From: Burkholderiales bacterium
GTDB taxonomy: Bacteria; Pseudomonadota; Gammaproteobacteria; Burkholderiales; Casimicrobiaceae
NCBI GenBank assembly: GCA_025352105.1
Contig: JANXUB010000224.1
Location: forward strand, 1 to 37,807
DNA: 37,807 nucleotides
Direction: 5' to 3'
The notes beneath the pieces are model-generated. The model had not been told where the DNA came from. It saw nothing but the letters and a program-made list of their open reading frames with translations, and did no database searches. Made by a program: the position numbers and the translations under genes. The number at the start of each line of letters is the position of its first letter. Positions within the stretch are counted from its first letter, which is position 1. Shown piece after piece: positions 29,925-37,807 of the stretch.

Positions 29925-31787
29925 ATGAAAGCCAAAATCATTTTGCGCGTAGGAGCGCTGACCGTTGGTGCAACGGCAGCCGTCGCCTTATTCGTCTGGC
30001 TCTATTCACGTACGACCGACCTCGACGCGGCTAAACATGAGCGCGTGTTAGGGCTGACCGACCAAATCGCGCAACTCGATGCACGATGGAATGTCGACGT
30101 GATGAAATCCGCAGCCGACATCAATCGCGATTACGACCCGTTGACGACGCCGCTAACAGCGTGGCCTATTCTGAAGACCACGCTAGAGCACGATTTGATC
30201 CTTGTGCTCGACGCGCCCACGTCGAAAAACTACATCGAATCACTAGCAACGCTCTTTGACCAGAAAACCGCTTTGGTCAGCAAGTTCAAAATGCGCAATG
30301 CCGTTCTTAAAAACTCGCTGCGCTTTCTTCCGACCGCGCAGGCAGAAATCGGCGGATTAACCGACACAGCAACCGATCAAACGGTAAGGGATTCGAAAAA
30401 CTTCACTGAATTGACCGGTCGCGTAGATGCCACGCTGCGCGCGTTAGCCACCGACAATGGCGAGCAAAGCAGTCGTACCGCGCAAGCGCGCAATGCTTTG
30501 CTAACGCTAAGAGCGGCCACCGCAAAAAGCGGTCAGCTACATAGCACGCTTGCCATGTCGGTCACAACTGGCACGTCAAGCGCGTTAGTGAGCAGTGCGC
30601 TACGGTTCAACATTTCGCCGGAAGAGGGCACGCTCGCAGCGCTCCGGCTGCAAAACGACGAGCTCAAAAACGCCATTCCGAATCTTCCACCCATACTCCG
30701 CGAGGGGACGGAAAACCTCACGAAGCATATCGACTTGGTAATTAAGGAGCGCCCGGAGGTGACCCGACTCTTGACGAGCATCGCCAACAGTCAGATCACT
30801 CCCACGCTCGACAAACTAAAAACCGCAATCAACGACAGTTTTGTAAGTACGGCGAAATCGCAAAAGTTCTATGAACATTTGTTACAGGGCTACGCCAGCG
30901 CACTCTTACTCGGGCTCATCTTCTCATCGACGCTCATCCTTCGCAACTGGATGAAACTCGCTGCGAACGAGGCAACGCTTAAAGCGCGATTGGGTGATGC
31001 AGAGCTACAACTGTTCCAAGCAGACCGCCATGCAACCATCGGGCAATTAAGCGCAAATATCGCGCACGAAATCAATACGCCGCTAGCTTCGGCGCAAGGC
31101 GCAATGCAAAACCTTGCGGAACTATTCGCGCGCATGAAGCCAGCGCTAGCTAAGACAACGGGTCCGGCGACTGAAAGAGACATCGAGGATTTTGAATACT
31201 GCATCGACGACGGAAGAGAGGGCCTAGAACACATTAGTGGCGTCATCCTAAATCTGCTTGACTTCGTGCGCGGCGACAGTCAGGAGCCAGAGAAAGTCAA
31301 CGTTGAAAAACTACTAACCACATCCCTCAATATGCTGACGTCGCAAATGAAAGGCAGCGGAATACAGCTGGTAACGCATTACGCGCAGACTCCCGATATC
31401 ATGTGTAATCCCGCAGCAATACGCCAAGTGCTAGTGAACCTGTGCCGCAATGCTGCCGATGCAATGAAGGATGGCGGGACGCTCACCATCACAACGCAAC
31501 GCCTTGCGCAAGAGGTGCAAATTATCGTGGCGGACACTGGCCACGGCATACCGTCCGACGTTTTGCCGCGCATCTTTGAAGCCAACTTCACAACGAAGAA
31601 AGGTAGCGGCGTAGGGCTTGCGATTTCTAAACGAATAGTCGATCAACACCACGGGACTATTACCGTATATACGACCGTCGAAGTCGGCGCGACCTTCACT
31701 GTGTCGCTACCCATTGCTCAACCTGTCGTGCAGCGCGCAGGGCAGCGCAGCGCTCCGCCGCCGCACGGAGATCTCGCCCATGCATGA
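29925..31787 (+). CDS. Membrane histidine kinase with periplasmic DAHL-like domain
   Basis: 620 residues. Membrane helices at 7-26 and about 319-342 flank a 290-residue all-helical periplasmic domain (ARWNVDVMKSAADINRDYDP near its start) that resembles the DAHL sensor domain. A coiled linker (LKARLGDAELQLFQADRHA) leads to the dimerisation helix with His381 in IAHEINTPLASAQG. The ATPase domain has N box NLCRNAADAM, G1 DTGHGIP (about 537), F box FEANFTTK and G2 GSGVGLAIS. All catalytic motifs are intact. With the peroxidase homologue directly upstream, that periplasmic protein is the likely partner of the sensor domain. Confidence 0.88.
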   Translation: MKAKIILRVGALTVGATAAVALFVWLYSRTTDLDAAKHERVLGLTDQIAQLDARWNVDVMKSAADINRDYDPLTTPLTAWPILKTTLEHDLILVLDAPTSKNYIESLATLFDQKTALVSKFKMRNAVLKNSLRFLPTAQAEIGGLTDTATDQTVRDSKNFTELTGRVDATLRALATDNGEQSSRTAQARNALLTLRAATAKSGQLHSTLAMSVTTGTSSALVSSALRFNISPEEGTLAALRLQNDELKNAIPNLPPILREGTENLTKHIDLVIKERPEVTRLLTSIANSQITPTLDKLKTAINDSFVSTAKSQKFYEHLLQGYASALLLGLIFSSTLILRNWMKLAANEATLKARLGDAELQLFQADRHATIGQLSANIAHEINTPLASAQGAMQNLAELFARMKPALAKTTGPATERDIEDFEYCIDDGREGLEHISGVILNLLDFVRGDSQEPEKVNVEKLLTTSLNMLTSQMKGSGIQLVTHYAQTPDIMCNPAAIRQVLVNLCRNAADAMKDGGTLTITTQRLAQEVQIIVADTGHGIPSDVLPRIFEANFTTKKGSGVGLAISKRIVDQHHGTITVYTTVEVGATFTVSLPIAQPVVQRAGQRSAPPPHGDLAHA

Positions 31788-31863
31788 CCTAAATCGTAAA
31801 TACCCACGCAAAGCTTGGGACACCGACGAGTTGCGCGCAAGCGTCGGCGTCACCGTCAATTAG
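31780..31863 (+). CDS. Possible 27-aa peptide between kinase and regulator genes
   Basis: ATG 31780 overlaps the kinase stop in another frame, with GGAG nine bases upstream, and stops at TAG 31861. It reads HDLNRKYPRKAWDTDELRAS plus a short tail. It may be a coupling leader across the 142-base gap, or chance. Confidence 0.25.
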   Translation: MHDLNRKYPRKAWDTDELRASVGVTVN

Positions 31864-31929
31864 CGCGGCACGCGAGCGTCGCCGTTCCGCCGCCGCTCCG
31901 CGACATTCAAAATACTCTGGAGACTCACC

Positions 31930-33177
31930 ATGATCGCCTCGACCGCTATAACGTCACCACCATCACCGCTACCGACAATGCTATGCGTCGACGATCACCC
32001 GCGAGTGGTGCGGCAACTCGAAATGCTATTCCGCAAGGATTACGACGTAACCACCGCGACCGACCCCCTTCAAGCAAAGCGACTCATAGCGGACAAGCAG
32101 CACTTCGATGTCATCATTTCAGACATGCAGATGCCTGGCATGACTGGAGTGCAACTGCTGCGCTTCGCCCACGACATTGACCCGACCGGTGGCCGGATAC
32201 TGGTGACCGGTTTTACTGCCGCTGAGGCTGTTATTGACGCTAAAAACGAAGCTGGCATAAGCTCCTATGTGCAAAAACCTTGGGTGAACGAAGACTTTCG
32301 CGCCAAAGCCGAACACGCCAGTCGGTTATCGCGCGCTGCGTACCAATCGACACGACTCGACTTCACGCAAACACTCCGCGATGCCGGCGAGGGCAAAATG
32401 GAGCAACAAAGAGCAAAGCCGCCGAAAGTTTTTTTTGTCGGGCCGCATTCTGCGGCGCATGTCTACGAGCTTAAGGCTCTCTCTATGAACGTCGACCCGC
32501 AAATTTCCACGTCCATCGATGACGTACTCGACGCGCTCGAGGAACAGCGCGTCATCCCTGATGTTATGGTGTGCGATTTACGGCTCAAGGAGCCCGACGA
32601 CCGAGCCGCAATCGAAGCGTTCAAAAACATCTTGCCGTCCGTCGTGGTCATCATTCTGTGCGACACGCAAGATGTGCAAGATTTAGCCTGGTTGATGAAT
32701 CACGTCAACCCCTTCCGCTACTTGCCCACATCCATCACTGAAAAACGTTTCAGCGACATCCTCGAAAAAGCTATCCGGCAAGCAGCTCTAATCGAAACAC
32801 ATCCAGTCTTCACCGCCGCGCAAACGCCTCAATCCAACAGCGAACTATCGACGCCGCTAGCGGCACGGCTGCGCGACGTAGCGAAGGGTTGGCTACATCG
32901 CTCTATGGGCCGTGCAAAAGAACTCTTGACCCGCAAGCTGGGCCCCGACTCACGTGCGTACGTAGCGGCCCCGGAAGGCCGCTACGTAGGTGAATTTCTT
33001 GGCGGCACAGAACAGCATGTGATGCAGCAGACTTCGCCTCGAAGCGGTGTCGCTCACCGCAGAGACGCGCTCGACCCCGGCGAAATACACACCGGGGCTC
33101 ACGGAGCCATTGTTTACCGCGACGGAGTAGGGTACATAAACCCCGACCTTCCTCCCACTCGTTCCAAGAAACACTAG
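31930..33177 (+). CDS. Double-receiver response regulator with KfrB-like C-terminus
   Basis: 415 residues, ATG 31930 with GGAG nine bases upstream. Receiver 1 (15-135) is complete: Asp21-Asp22, phospho-acceptor Asp65 in SDMQMPGMTG, Thr92, Lys116 in QKPW. Receiver 2 (about 160-285) keeps an acceptor-like Asp216 (VCDLRL) but has lost the acidic pair (FFVGPH) and the Lys-Pro, so it is probably a pseudo-receiver. After a linker, residues 350-405 (RYVGEFLGGTEQHVMQQTSP, then VAHRRDAL) form a KfrB-like tail. No DNA-binding or enzymatic output domain. It ends three bases before traG. Output by protein contact is inferred. Confidence 0.82.
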   Translation: MIASTAITSPPSPLPTMLCVDDHPRVVRQLEMLFRKDYDVTTATDPLQAKRLIADKQHFDVIISDMQMPGMTGVQLLRFAHDIDPTGGRILVTGFTAAEAVIDAKNEAGISSYVQKPWVNEDFRAKAEHASRLSRAAYQSTRLDFTQTLRDAGEGKMEQQRAKPPKVFFVGPHSAAHVYELKALSMNVDPQISTSIDDVLDALEEQRVIPDVMVCDLRLKEPDDRAAIEAFKNILPSVVVIILCDTQDVQDLAWLMNHVNPFRYLPTSITEKRFSDILEKAIRQAALIETHPVFTAAQTPQSNSELSTPLAARLRDVAKGWLHRSMGRAKELLTRKLGPDSRAYVAAPEGRYVGEFLGGTEQHVMQQTSPRSGVAHRRDALDPGEIHTGAHGAIVYRDGVGYINPDLPPTRSKKH

Positions 33178-33180
33178 CCT

Positions 33181-35232
33181 ATGTCGTCAACCGTTTACAG
33201 AACGCCAAGTAACCCCGGCTTTCTAGGCGGCTACAACTGGCGGCCCATGATATTCGGGCTAATCGCCCTTGTGCTGATCCAAGTTGTAGCCACTCAATAT
33301 GTTGCGCACAAACTCAACTACGCCGCCGAACTCGGCGGTGTACTCTATGAGGGCAGGACGCACAATCTCTACTCCCCGTTTCATTGGGCGATATGGGTAC
33401 TACGCTATTCATCCCTAAACGACGGCTACGTGAGACAAGTCGTCCTCACTGGTGTCATCATCATCAGTTCCGGCTCGATAGTGGCGATAGCGTTTTTTTT
33501 GGTCCTAAATTTGCGCCGGTCGCGCAAATTGGGCGAGGGCAATGAGGACATCCACGGATCAGCGCGATTCGCTAATACCGCCGAAATTGCGTCCTCCGGG
33601 CTCTTGGGCCAGAACAATGGCGTATTCGTGGGCGGCTGGATGGACGTGAAGGCCAATCGCTTACGCTATCTGCGTCACAACGGCCCCGAGCATGTTCTAG
33701 TTTTCGCGCCGACGCGCTCAGGCAAAGGTGTAAGTCTTGTGATCCCAACGCTATTAGCCTGGTCAGGCTCGACTGTCGTGTACGACATCAAAGGTGAAAA
33801 TTGGGCCAAGACAGCCGGTTATCGTGCCAGTATTGGCCAAACGTGCATGAAGTTCTCGCCCGTCGAAGAAACCGGCTCGCGATGGAATCCCCTACAGGAA
33901 ATTCGCCTCTACACGTCGCGCGATGTCAGCGACGCACAGAACGTCGCTGGCATGATCGTTCGCAATGGCGAGGATAGCGCGAGCGAGCGCTACTGGCAGG
34001 ATGCAGGGGAATCCATCATGACGGGCATGATCCTTCACGTCTGCTACGCAGCCGCCCTCGAGGGCCGCGTGGCATCCCCCGCTGATCTATCGGCCGTCTT
34101 CACCAGGCCCGGACAATCGTTCCGTGACACGCTAAACGAAATCCTTTCGTTTCCTCACGATCCCGACCGTAAGCACAATTGGCGCATGCCAACTGGCGAG
34201 AGCACGCAGACACATCCCGTCGTGTGCGAGAAGGCCGCTGAAATGATGGACAAGGAAGATAAGGACTTCTCCGGCGTGCTCAGCACGGCTAAAACAGCGC
34301 TCACGTTATTCAGTGACCCACTGGTCGCGCGCTCTACGAGCGCTAGCGATTTTCGGATTGACGACCTCGTAAATCACGAGCGGCCCATCAGCTTGTATAT
34401 TGTCGTCCCGCCAAGTGACAAAGTACGCTTGCGGCCCATCGTGCGCCTAATGTTTACGATGGTTGTGAACCGGCTCACGGAAAAGATGGACTTCCATAAC
34501 GGCTCGCAAACGAAAAATCGGCATCGACTACTTTTTTTGATTGACGAATTTCCATCCCTCAAGCGCATGGAAATCTTCGCCGATGCGCTATCGTACATGG
34601 CCGGTTACGGCTTGCACGCCTATCTGATCGCGCAGGACGTACGCCAAATCGTTGACGCCTACGGCGACAACGAAAGCATCATCACGAATTGTCATGTGCG
34701 CGCTGCGTTCGCCCCCAACCAGCTCGAAACCGCCGAGCTGATATCCCGCATGACCGGCAAGCGCACGATTCAGCGTGCGCAACTCAATTACTCGGGCTCA
34801 CGCCTTTCGCCGATTCTTGGTCAGATGAGCGCCAACGTCGATAATGTTGAGCGCGAATTGATGACGCCCGATGAAGTCTTACGACTTCGCCCACCCCGAA
34901 AGGAAGGAACAGGGGAGTCCGAGAAGATTGTCGCTGGCGGTGACATGCTTGTATTTGTCGCCGGTCGCTATCCGATCTATGGTCGACAAATGCTCTTCTT
35001 CCAAGACCCAATTTTTCTGTCGCGGGCTTCAATTCCCGCGCCTACCGATTTGTTCCAGGTCGACCGCGACGGCGATATCGTCCCACAAAGACCCGTAACG
35101 CTGACACAACGCCATATCAGTGCCGTCGATGCCGTCGGTTCCGACGACTTCGATCCGATGCACGAAAGAACAACTGAAGCCACATCCGCGATGGAGCGCG
35201 AATTCCTTTCAACACTCAATACAAGGGCATAA
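33181..35232 (+). CDS. traG: TraG/VirD4-like coupling protein
   Basis: 683 residues. Two N-terminal membrane helices (FGLIALVLIQVVATQYVAHK and VVLTGVIIISSGSIVAIAFF), then Walker A APTRSGKGVSLVIPTLL (about 178-184) and Walker B LLFLIDEFPSLKRM (about 451-457), with the coupling-protein signature around VYDIKGENW. It pumps the relaxase-DNA complex into the Trb channel. A T8 run at 33493-33500 lies inside the second membrane helix codons. Immediately downstream of the response regulator gene. Confidence 0.93.
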   Translation: MSSTVYRTPSNPGFLGGYNWRPMIFGLIALVLIQVVATQYVAHKLNYAAELGGVLYEGRTHNLYSPFHWAIWVLRYSSLNDGYVRQVVLTGVIIISSGSIVAIAFFLVLNLRRSRKLGEGNEDIHGSARFANTAEIASSGLLGQNNGVFVGGWMDVKANRLRYLRHNGPEHVLVFAPTRSGKGVSLVIPTLLAWSGSTVVYDIKGENWAKTAGYRASIGQTCMKFSPVEETGSRWNPLQEIRLYTSRDVSDAQNVAGMIVRNGEDSASERYWQDAGESIMTGMILHVCYAAALEGRVASPADLSAVFTRPGQSFRDTLNEILSFPHDPDRKHNWRMPTGESTQTHPVVCEKAAEMMDKEDKDFSGVLSTAKTALTLFSDPLVARSTSASDFRIDDLVNHERPISLYIVVPPSDKVRLRPIVRLMFTMVVNRLTEKMDFHNGSQTKNRHRLLFLIDEFPSLKRMEIFADALSYMAGYGLHAYLIAQDVRQIVDAYGDNESIITNCHVRAAFAPNQLETAELISRMTGKRTIQRAQLNYSGSRLSPILGQMSANVDNVERELMTPDEVLRLRPPRKEGTGESEKIVAGGDMLVFVAGRYPIYGRQMLFFQDPIFLSRASIPAPTDLFQVDRDGDIVPQRPVTLTQRHISAVDAVGSDDFDPMHERTTEATSAMEREFLSTLNTRA

Positions 35233-35235
35233 CGC

Positions 35236-35631
35236 ATGCAACGCAACTTCGTTTTGCTTCAAGGCTATATCGGCACGGACGCCGTTGTTCGCTACACCGG
35301 CACCGGCACGAAAGTAGCTAATGTGCGACTCGCCACTAGCTACCACTACGCGGATGGCAAAGGGATTGAGCAACAAAGTACTACCTGGCATTCGCTCGTG
35401 TTTTACGGCGCGCAGGCCGACGCCGGGGAGACGTTCGTGATAGGTGACAACGTGCATATCGAAGGCCACATCCAAGACCGCGAATTCACGCCAGCCACCG
35501 GCTCAAAACGGACCGTTAAAGAAATCATCGTCGACCGCTGCCACATTATCGCCGCAACACGTCACGGCGATACGCCCGAAGATTCCGAAGCGCTCGACGA
35601 TTCCGGGCGCGATGAGCACTGGCCGACATGA
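35236..35631 (+). CDS. ssb: Single-stranded DNA-binding protein
   Basis: 131 residues, an OB-fold protein (NFVLLQGYIGTDAVVRYTGT, VANVRLATSYHY, TTWHSLVFYG, GDNVHIEGHIQDREF). The acidic tail (EDSEALDDSGRDEHWPT) lacks the usual IPF tip that binds partner proteins. It would coat plasmid single strands during transfer. Three bases after traG; its stop overlaps the traF start. Confidence 0.88.
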   Translation: MQRNFVLLQGYIGTDAVVRYTGTGTKVANVRLATSYHYADGKGIEQQSTTWHSLVFYGAQADAGETFVIGDNVHIEGHIQDREFTPATGSKRTVKEIIVDRCHIIAATRHGDTPEDSEALDDSGRDEHWPT

Positions 35632-36176
35632 AGCGCCTTGACTTTTTTTTTCGAGCCATCCTTGCTACGGTCGCTATCGCGACCTGGCTCGCGATCATCG
35701 CCGTTTATGCCGGGGTGCGCTTCAATCTCACGCCTTCACTACCAATGGGCCTATACGTCGTTTCAAGCGCCGACCGCGCGCAGCTCGTGACGTTCTGTCC
35801 GCCGCCTCTAGCGCCGGGTGACACGGCTTTTTCTCGCGGCTATGCCGCACGTGGTTCCTGCGACGATGGCGGTGCGCCACTCATGAAACCAATTGTCGCG
35901 AGAGCGGGCGATACCGTCGTCATCGATGCAAACGGCATCGCCGTTAACGGCGTTATCCTCCCAAACAGCACCGCGCGCGCCGTCGACTCGCTCGGGCGAC
36001 AGCTGCCCACCTATTCGCAAGGCATGTATCGCGTGCCTGCAGGATTTTTTTGGGCAATTAGCTCCTACAACCCTGGCAGCGTTGACAGTCGCTATTACGG
36101 CCCGCTGTCCAACATTCGCATCCGCGAATTCGTTCGCCCACTTCTGACGTGGCCAGCGCTCGCCTCATCGAGCTAA
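35628..36176 (+). CDS. traF: TraF-like S26 peptidase (pilin maturation)
   Basis: 182 residues. One N-terminal membrane helix, then the catalytic Ser37 in LTPSLPMGLY and Lys87 in LMKPIVARAGD; RP4 TraF uses Ser37 and Lys89 in the same context. The C-terminal box NPGSVDSRYYGPLSNIRI is complete. In RP4 TraF trims and cyclises the TrbC pilin, and a TrbC homologue is encoded here. ATG overlaps the ssb stop (ATGA). A T9 run at 35643-35651, just after the start, encodes the Phe triplet. Confidence 0.88.
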   Translation: MKRLDFFFRAILATVAIATWLAIIAVYAGVRFNLTPSLPMGLYVVSSADRAQLVTFCPPPLAPGDTAFSRGYAARGSCDDGGAPLMKPIVARAGDTVVIDANGIAVNGVILPNSTARAVDSLGRQLPTYSQGMYRVPAGFFWAISSYNPGSVDSRYYGPLSNIRIREFVRPLLTWPALASSS

Positions 36177-37300
36177 TCGCTCGCGCAGCAGCCGGCGCGG
36201 CTATTGCTTACTTCTCCTGGTCTGGCATACCGTACGCCCTTGCGGGATGCGCGCTACTCCTCTGGCTCTGGCACGCGCCGACGCGGATCGCAAGTGTGCT
36301 TGCCATCGCGTCCTACTTCGCGACCACTGCGCTACCGTTTGCAACGGGCGGGGCTGGCTTTTTTCATTCTCTCATGCTCGCTATCTTCGTATATGCGGCC
36401 TTGATCGTGCTACTCACGCTGCCTTGGGCGCTCCTCTGGAGCGCACTACCATCGCTCTGGCGAGCGCCACTCGCACTAGCTATCGCTGCCTTGCCGCCTT
36501 ACGGCGTCATCGGAATGTATTCGCCGCTAACGGCGACTGGCGAGCTGTGGCCGGGGACAGGGCTTGTCGGACTCATCGCCTTCATGGTGATGTCAGCAGC
36601 AGTCAGTTATCGCCCGGTGCACACGCTTCTGTTAGTTATGCTGACATCTATCGTGTCCCAGACTGTAAACGTTCCCGTTGCGCCCTTGTCGAGCTGGTCA
36701 AGCGTCGATACGACCAAGGGCGGTACCGGCTACGGCGCGACCTCACTCACGGGCGGACGCGAATTCGATGATTACCAAGCGATGTTTGCGCTGGCGCGCA
36801 AATCCTCGGCGCAAGTCCTCGTGCTACCCGAAAGCACTGTACCGACCGTGCAGCCCACGGCTGAAGACTTTTTTTCAGTTGACTTTGACGCGCTACGCGC
36901 TCGCAATCAAACCGTCCTCTTCGGCGCGGACACTCAGTCAGGCTCGTATTGGGTTAATTCCATCGTCTCGCGCGGCGTTGATAGCGCTGTGTGGTCGCAG
37001 CGTATGCCTATTCCGGTCGCCATGTGGCGACCGTGGGATGAAGCGCAACACAATCCGGCCCGTTTCACCGGCCCGCATGTCATTGAAGTTCGCGGCGAGC
37101 GCGTCGCGCCGCTCATCTGCTACGAAATCAGCCTTGTGTGGCCGGTTGTCTTCGCCAGCCTTGACCGGCCAACTGTCATCGTTGCCATTTCCAATATTTA
37201 TTGGGCCAACGGCACGCCTGTTACCGCGCAAGCGCGTGCCGTTGTGCGCGCCTGGGCTCGGCTGTTTTCAATCCCTTATCTCGTGGCGATGAATACCTGA
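36149..37300 (+). CDS. traB: TraB-like nitrilase/acyltransferase-fold transfer protein
   Basis: 383 residues from GTG 36149, overlapping traF by 28 bases. About five or six membrane helices in the first 180 residues, then a carbon-nitrogen-hydrolase domain with the Glu motif VLPESTVPT and the Cys motif PLICYEISLVWP. The segment between, WSQRMPIPVAMWRPW, lacks an obvious lysine where apolipoprotein N-acyltransferases have one, so activity may differ. The traF-traB order is as on Ti plasmids, where TraB raises transfer efficiency. It may modify a lipoprotein or wall component in the periplasm. Confidence 0.8.
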   Translation: MASARLIELIARAAAGAAIAYFSWSGIPYALAGCALLLWLWHAPTRIASVLAIASYFATTALPFATGGAGFFHSLMLAIFVYAALIVLLTLPWALLWSALPSLWRAPLALAIAALPPYGVIGMYSPLTATGELWPGTGLVGLIAFMVMSAAVSYRPVHTLLLVMLTSIVSQTVNVPVAPLSSWSSVDTTKGGTGYGATSLTGGREFDDYQAMFALARKSSAQVLVLPESTVPTVQPTAEDFFSVDFDALRARNQTVLFGADTQSGSYWVNSIVSRGVDSAVWSQRMPIPVAMWRPWDEAQHNPARFTGPHVIEVRGERVAPLICYEISLVWPVVFASLDRPTVIVAISNIYWANGTPVTAQARAVVRAWARLFSIPYLVAMNT

Positions 37301-37807
37301 TGGACTTGCAGTCTTTTGATGAGTTAGCTTCGCGCTGCGCGCCAATGGTCGCTGTCGCAACCATCCGTGAGGTTGCTCGTGTTGAAAGTGCTTACAACCC
37401 CAATGCGCTTTCAATCAATTATCCGAAGAAAACCGCTGCTAAAGCTGGCGTTCCTTTGGGCTATGCCCATTTGTCACGACAGCCGTCCTCCCGTGATGAG
37501 GCTATTTCTTGGGCGCGGTGGTTTATCGCTAATGGTCATTCCGTGAGTATTGGGCTCGTTCAAGTGAGTTCTCAGCATTTGGCCGAGTTTTCTACGTCCT
37601 TGGAGAACGCTTTCGATCCGTGCGTGAATCTCAAAATTGGTGGTGCTTTGCTTCACCGTAAATATCAAGCTGCCGTCAATCGTTGGGGCCACGGCCAGCA
37701 AGCTTTGTCTGAAGCTTTTTCCACCTATAACTCTGGCTCTACTTCGCTAGGTTTCGATAACGGGTATGTGAGCGCTGTTCGTGGTGCTAAGTCTAAAACT
37801 CCGCCTA
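37300..37807 (+). CDS. virB1: VirB1-like lytic transglycosylase, N-terminal part (continues at 1)
   Basis: First 169 residues of a 191-residue SLT-domain protein; ATG overlaps the traB stop (TGATG-type overlap, shared A at 37300). Catalytic Glu in VARVESAYNPNA, then GLVQVSS and, past the join, TYNSG. No clear signal peptide at the start, so export may be unusual or the enzyme may enter through the channel complex. Codons end mostly in T (GCT, GTT, CGT, TCT), unlike the C-rich codons of traF and traB just upstream, suggesting a separate origin. Completed by 1-209. Confidence 0.85.
   Translation, partial: MDLQSFDELASRCAPMVAVATIREVARVESAYNPNALSINYPKKTAAKAGVPLGYAHLSRQPSSRDEAISWARWFIANGHSVSIGLVQVSSQHLAEFSTSLENAFDPCVNLKIGGALLHRKYQAAVNRWGHGQQALSEAFSTYNSGSTSLGFDNGYVSAVRGAKSKTPP
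37667..37807. repeat. 141-bp terminal redundancy, identical to 1-141
   Basis: The last 141 bases repeat the first 141 without a mismatch. This is the usual mark of an assembled circular molecule, here 37,666 bp around. Reading through the join restores the virB1 frame, which supports circularity over a real terminal repeat. Confidence 0.95.

Noticed and set aside
31815..32180. 121-residue plus-strand frame over the start of the response regulator
   Set aside because: It is in another frame across a well-supported receiver domain and is rich in Arg and His without structure.

Overview
The window is a complete circular plasmid. Bases 37667-37807 repeat bases 1-141 exactly, so the molecule closes at 37,666 bp and one gene (a VirB1-like lytic transglycosylase) runs across the cut. 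It is a self-transmissible plasmid of a Gram-negative bacterium, most likely a beta- or gammaproteobacterium. The grounds are a RepA of the replication initiator protein A family, an IncP-like relaxosome (TraK, TraL, TraM, a TraJ/MobC-like protein, relaxase), a P-type (Trb) type IV secretion system, and periplasmic and outer-membrane proteins with Sec signals. No rRNA, tRNA, CRISPR array or intact insertion sequence was seen.

Layout. (1) 210-2304: regulatory DNA rich in palindromes, repA, then an origin with three 21-bp iterons, a GC-rich hairpin and an AT-rich zone. (2) 2305-5271: a secreted EF-hand/dockerin-like protein, a small membrane protein followed in frame by a KfrB-like protein, a secreted thermonuclease, and a serine resolvase with a likely res site; the last two recall the RP4 parB/parA pair. 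(3) 5395-7688: cargo, a berberine-bridge-type flavin oxidase coupled to a DMT/EamA exporter, on the minus strand. (4) 8108-9887: small plasmid housekeeping genes and a 570-bp non-coding stretch with repeats. (5) 9910-21051, minus strand: a DUF6166-like gene, a tandem ribbon-helix-helix protein and the mating-pair operon trbB-C-orf54-D-E-J-L-F-G-I, in the gene order of Ti-plasmid trb. (6) 21148-22047: RepB-type primase. (7) 22055-24375, minus: xre, two small genes, traM, traL, traK. (8) 24376-24732: probable oriT. (9) 24733-28812: MobC/TraJ-like protein, relaxase with a 98-aa gene nested in another frame, an ArdC-metallopeptidase-KfrB fusion and small genes. (10) 28887-37807 and 1-209: a di-haem cytochrome c peroxidase homologue, a membrane histidine kinase, a double-receiver response regulator ending in a KfrB-like domain, then traG (virD4), ssb, traF, traB and virB1.

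How it fits together. RepA and the iterons drive replication, and the resolvase should resolve multimers. TraK, TraJ and the relaxase would assemble at oriT, TraG couples the nucleoprotein to the Trb channel, TraF matures the TrbC pilin, VirB1 opens the wall, and primase, Ssb and ArdC help establishment in the recipient. The most unusual part is the peroxidase-kinase-regulator trio placed directly in front of traG, apparently co-transcribed with the coupling protein. The peroxidase homologue seems to lack the usual catalytic residues and the regulator has no DNA-binding domain, so I infer a haem or redox sensor that acts on the transfer machinery by protein contact. The same KfrB-like tail occurs on three proteins of this plasmid.
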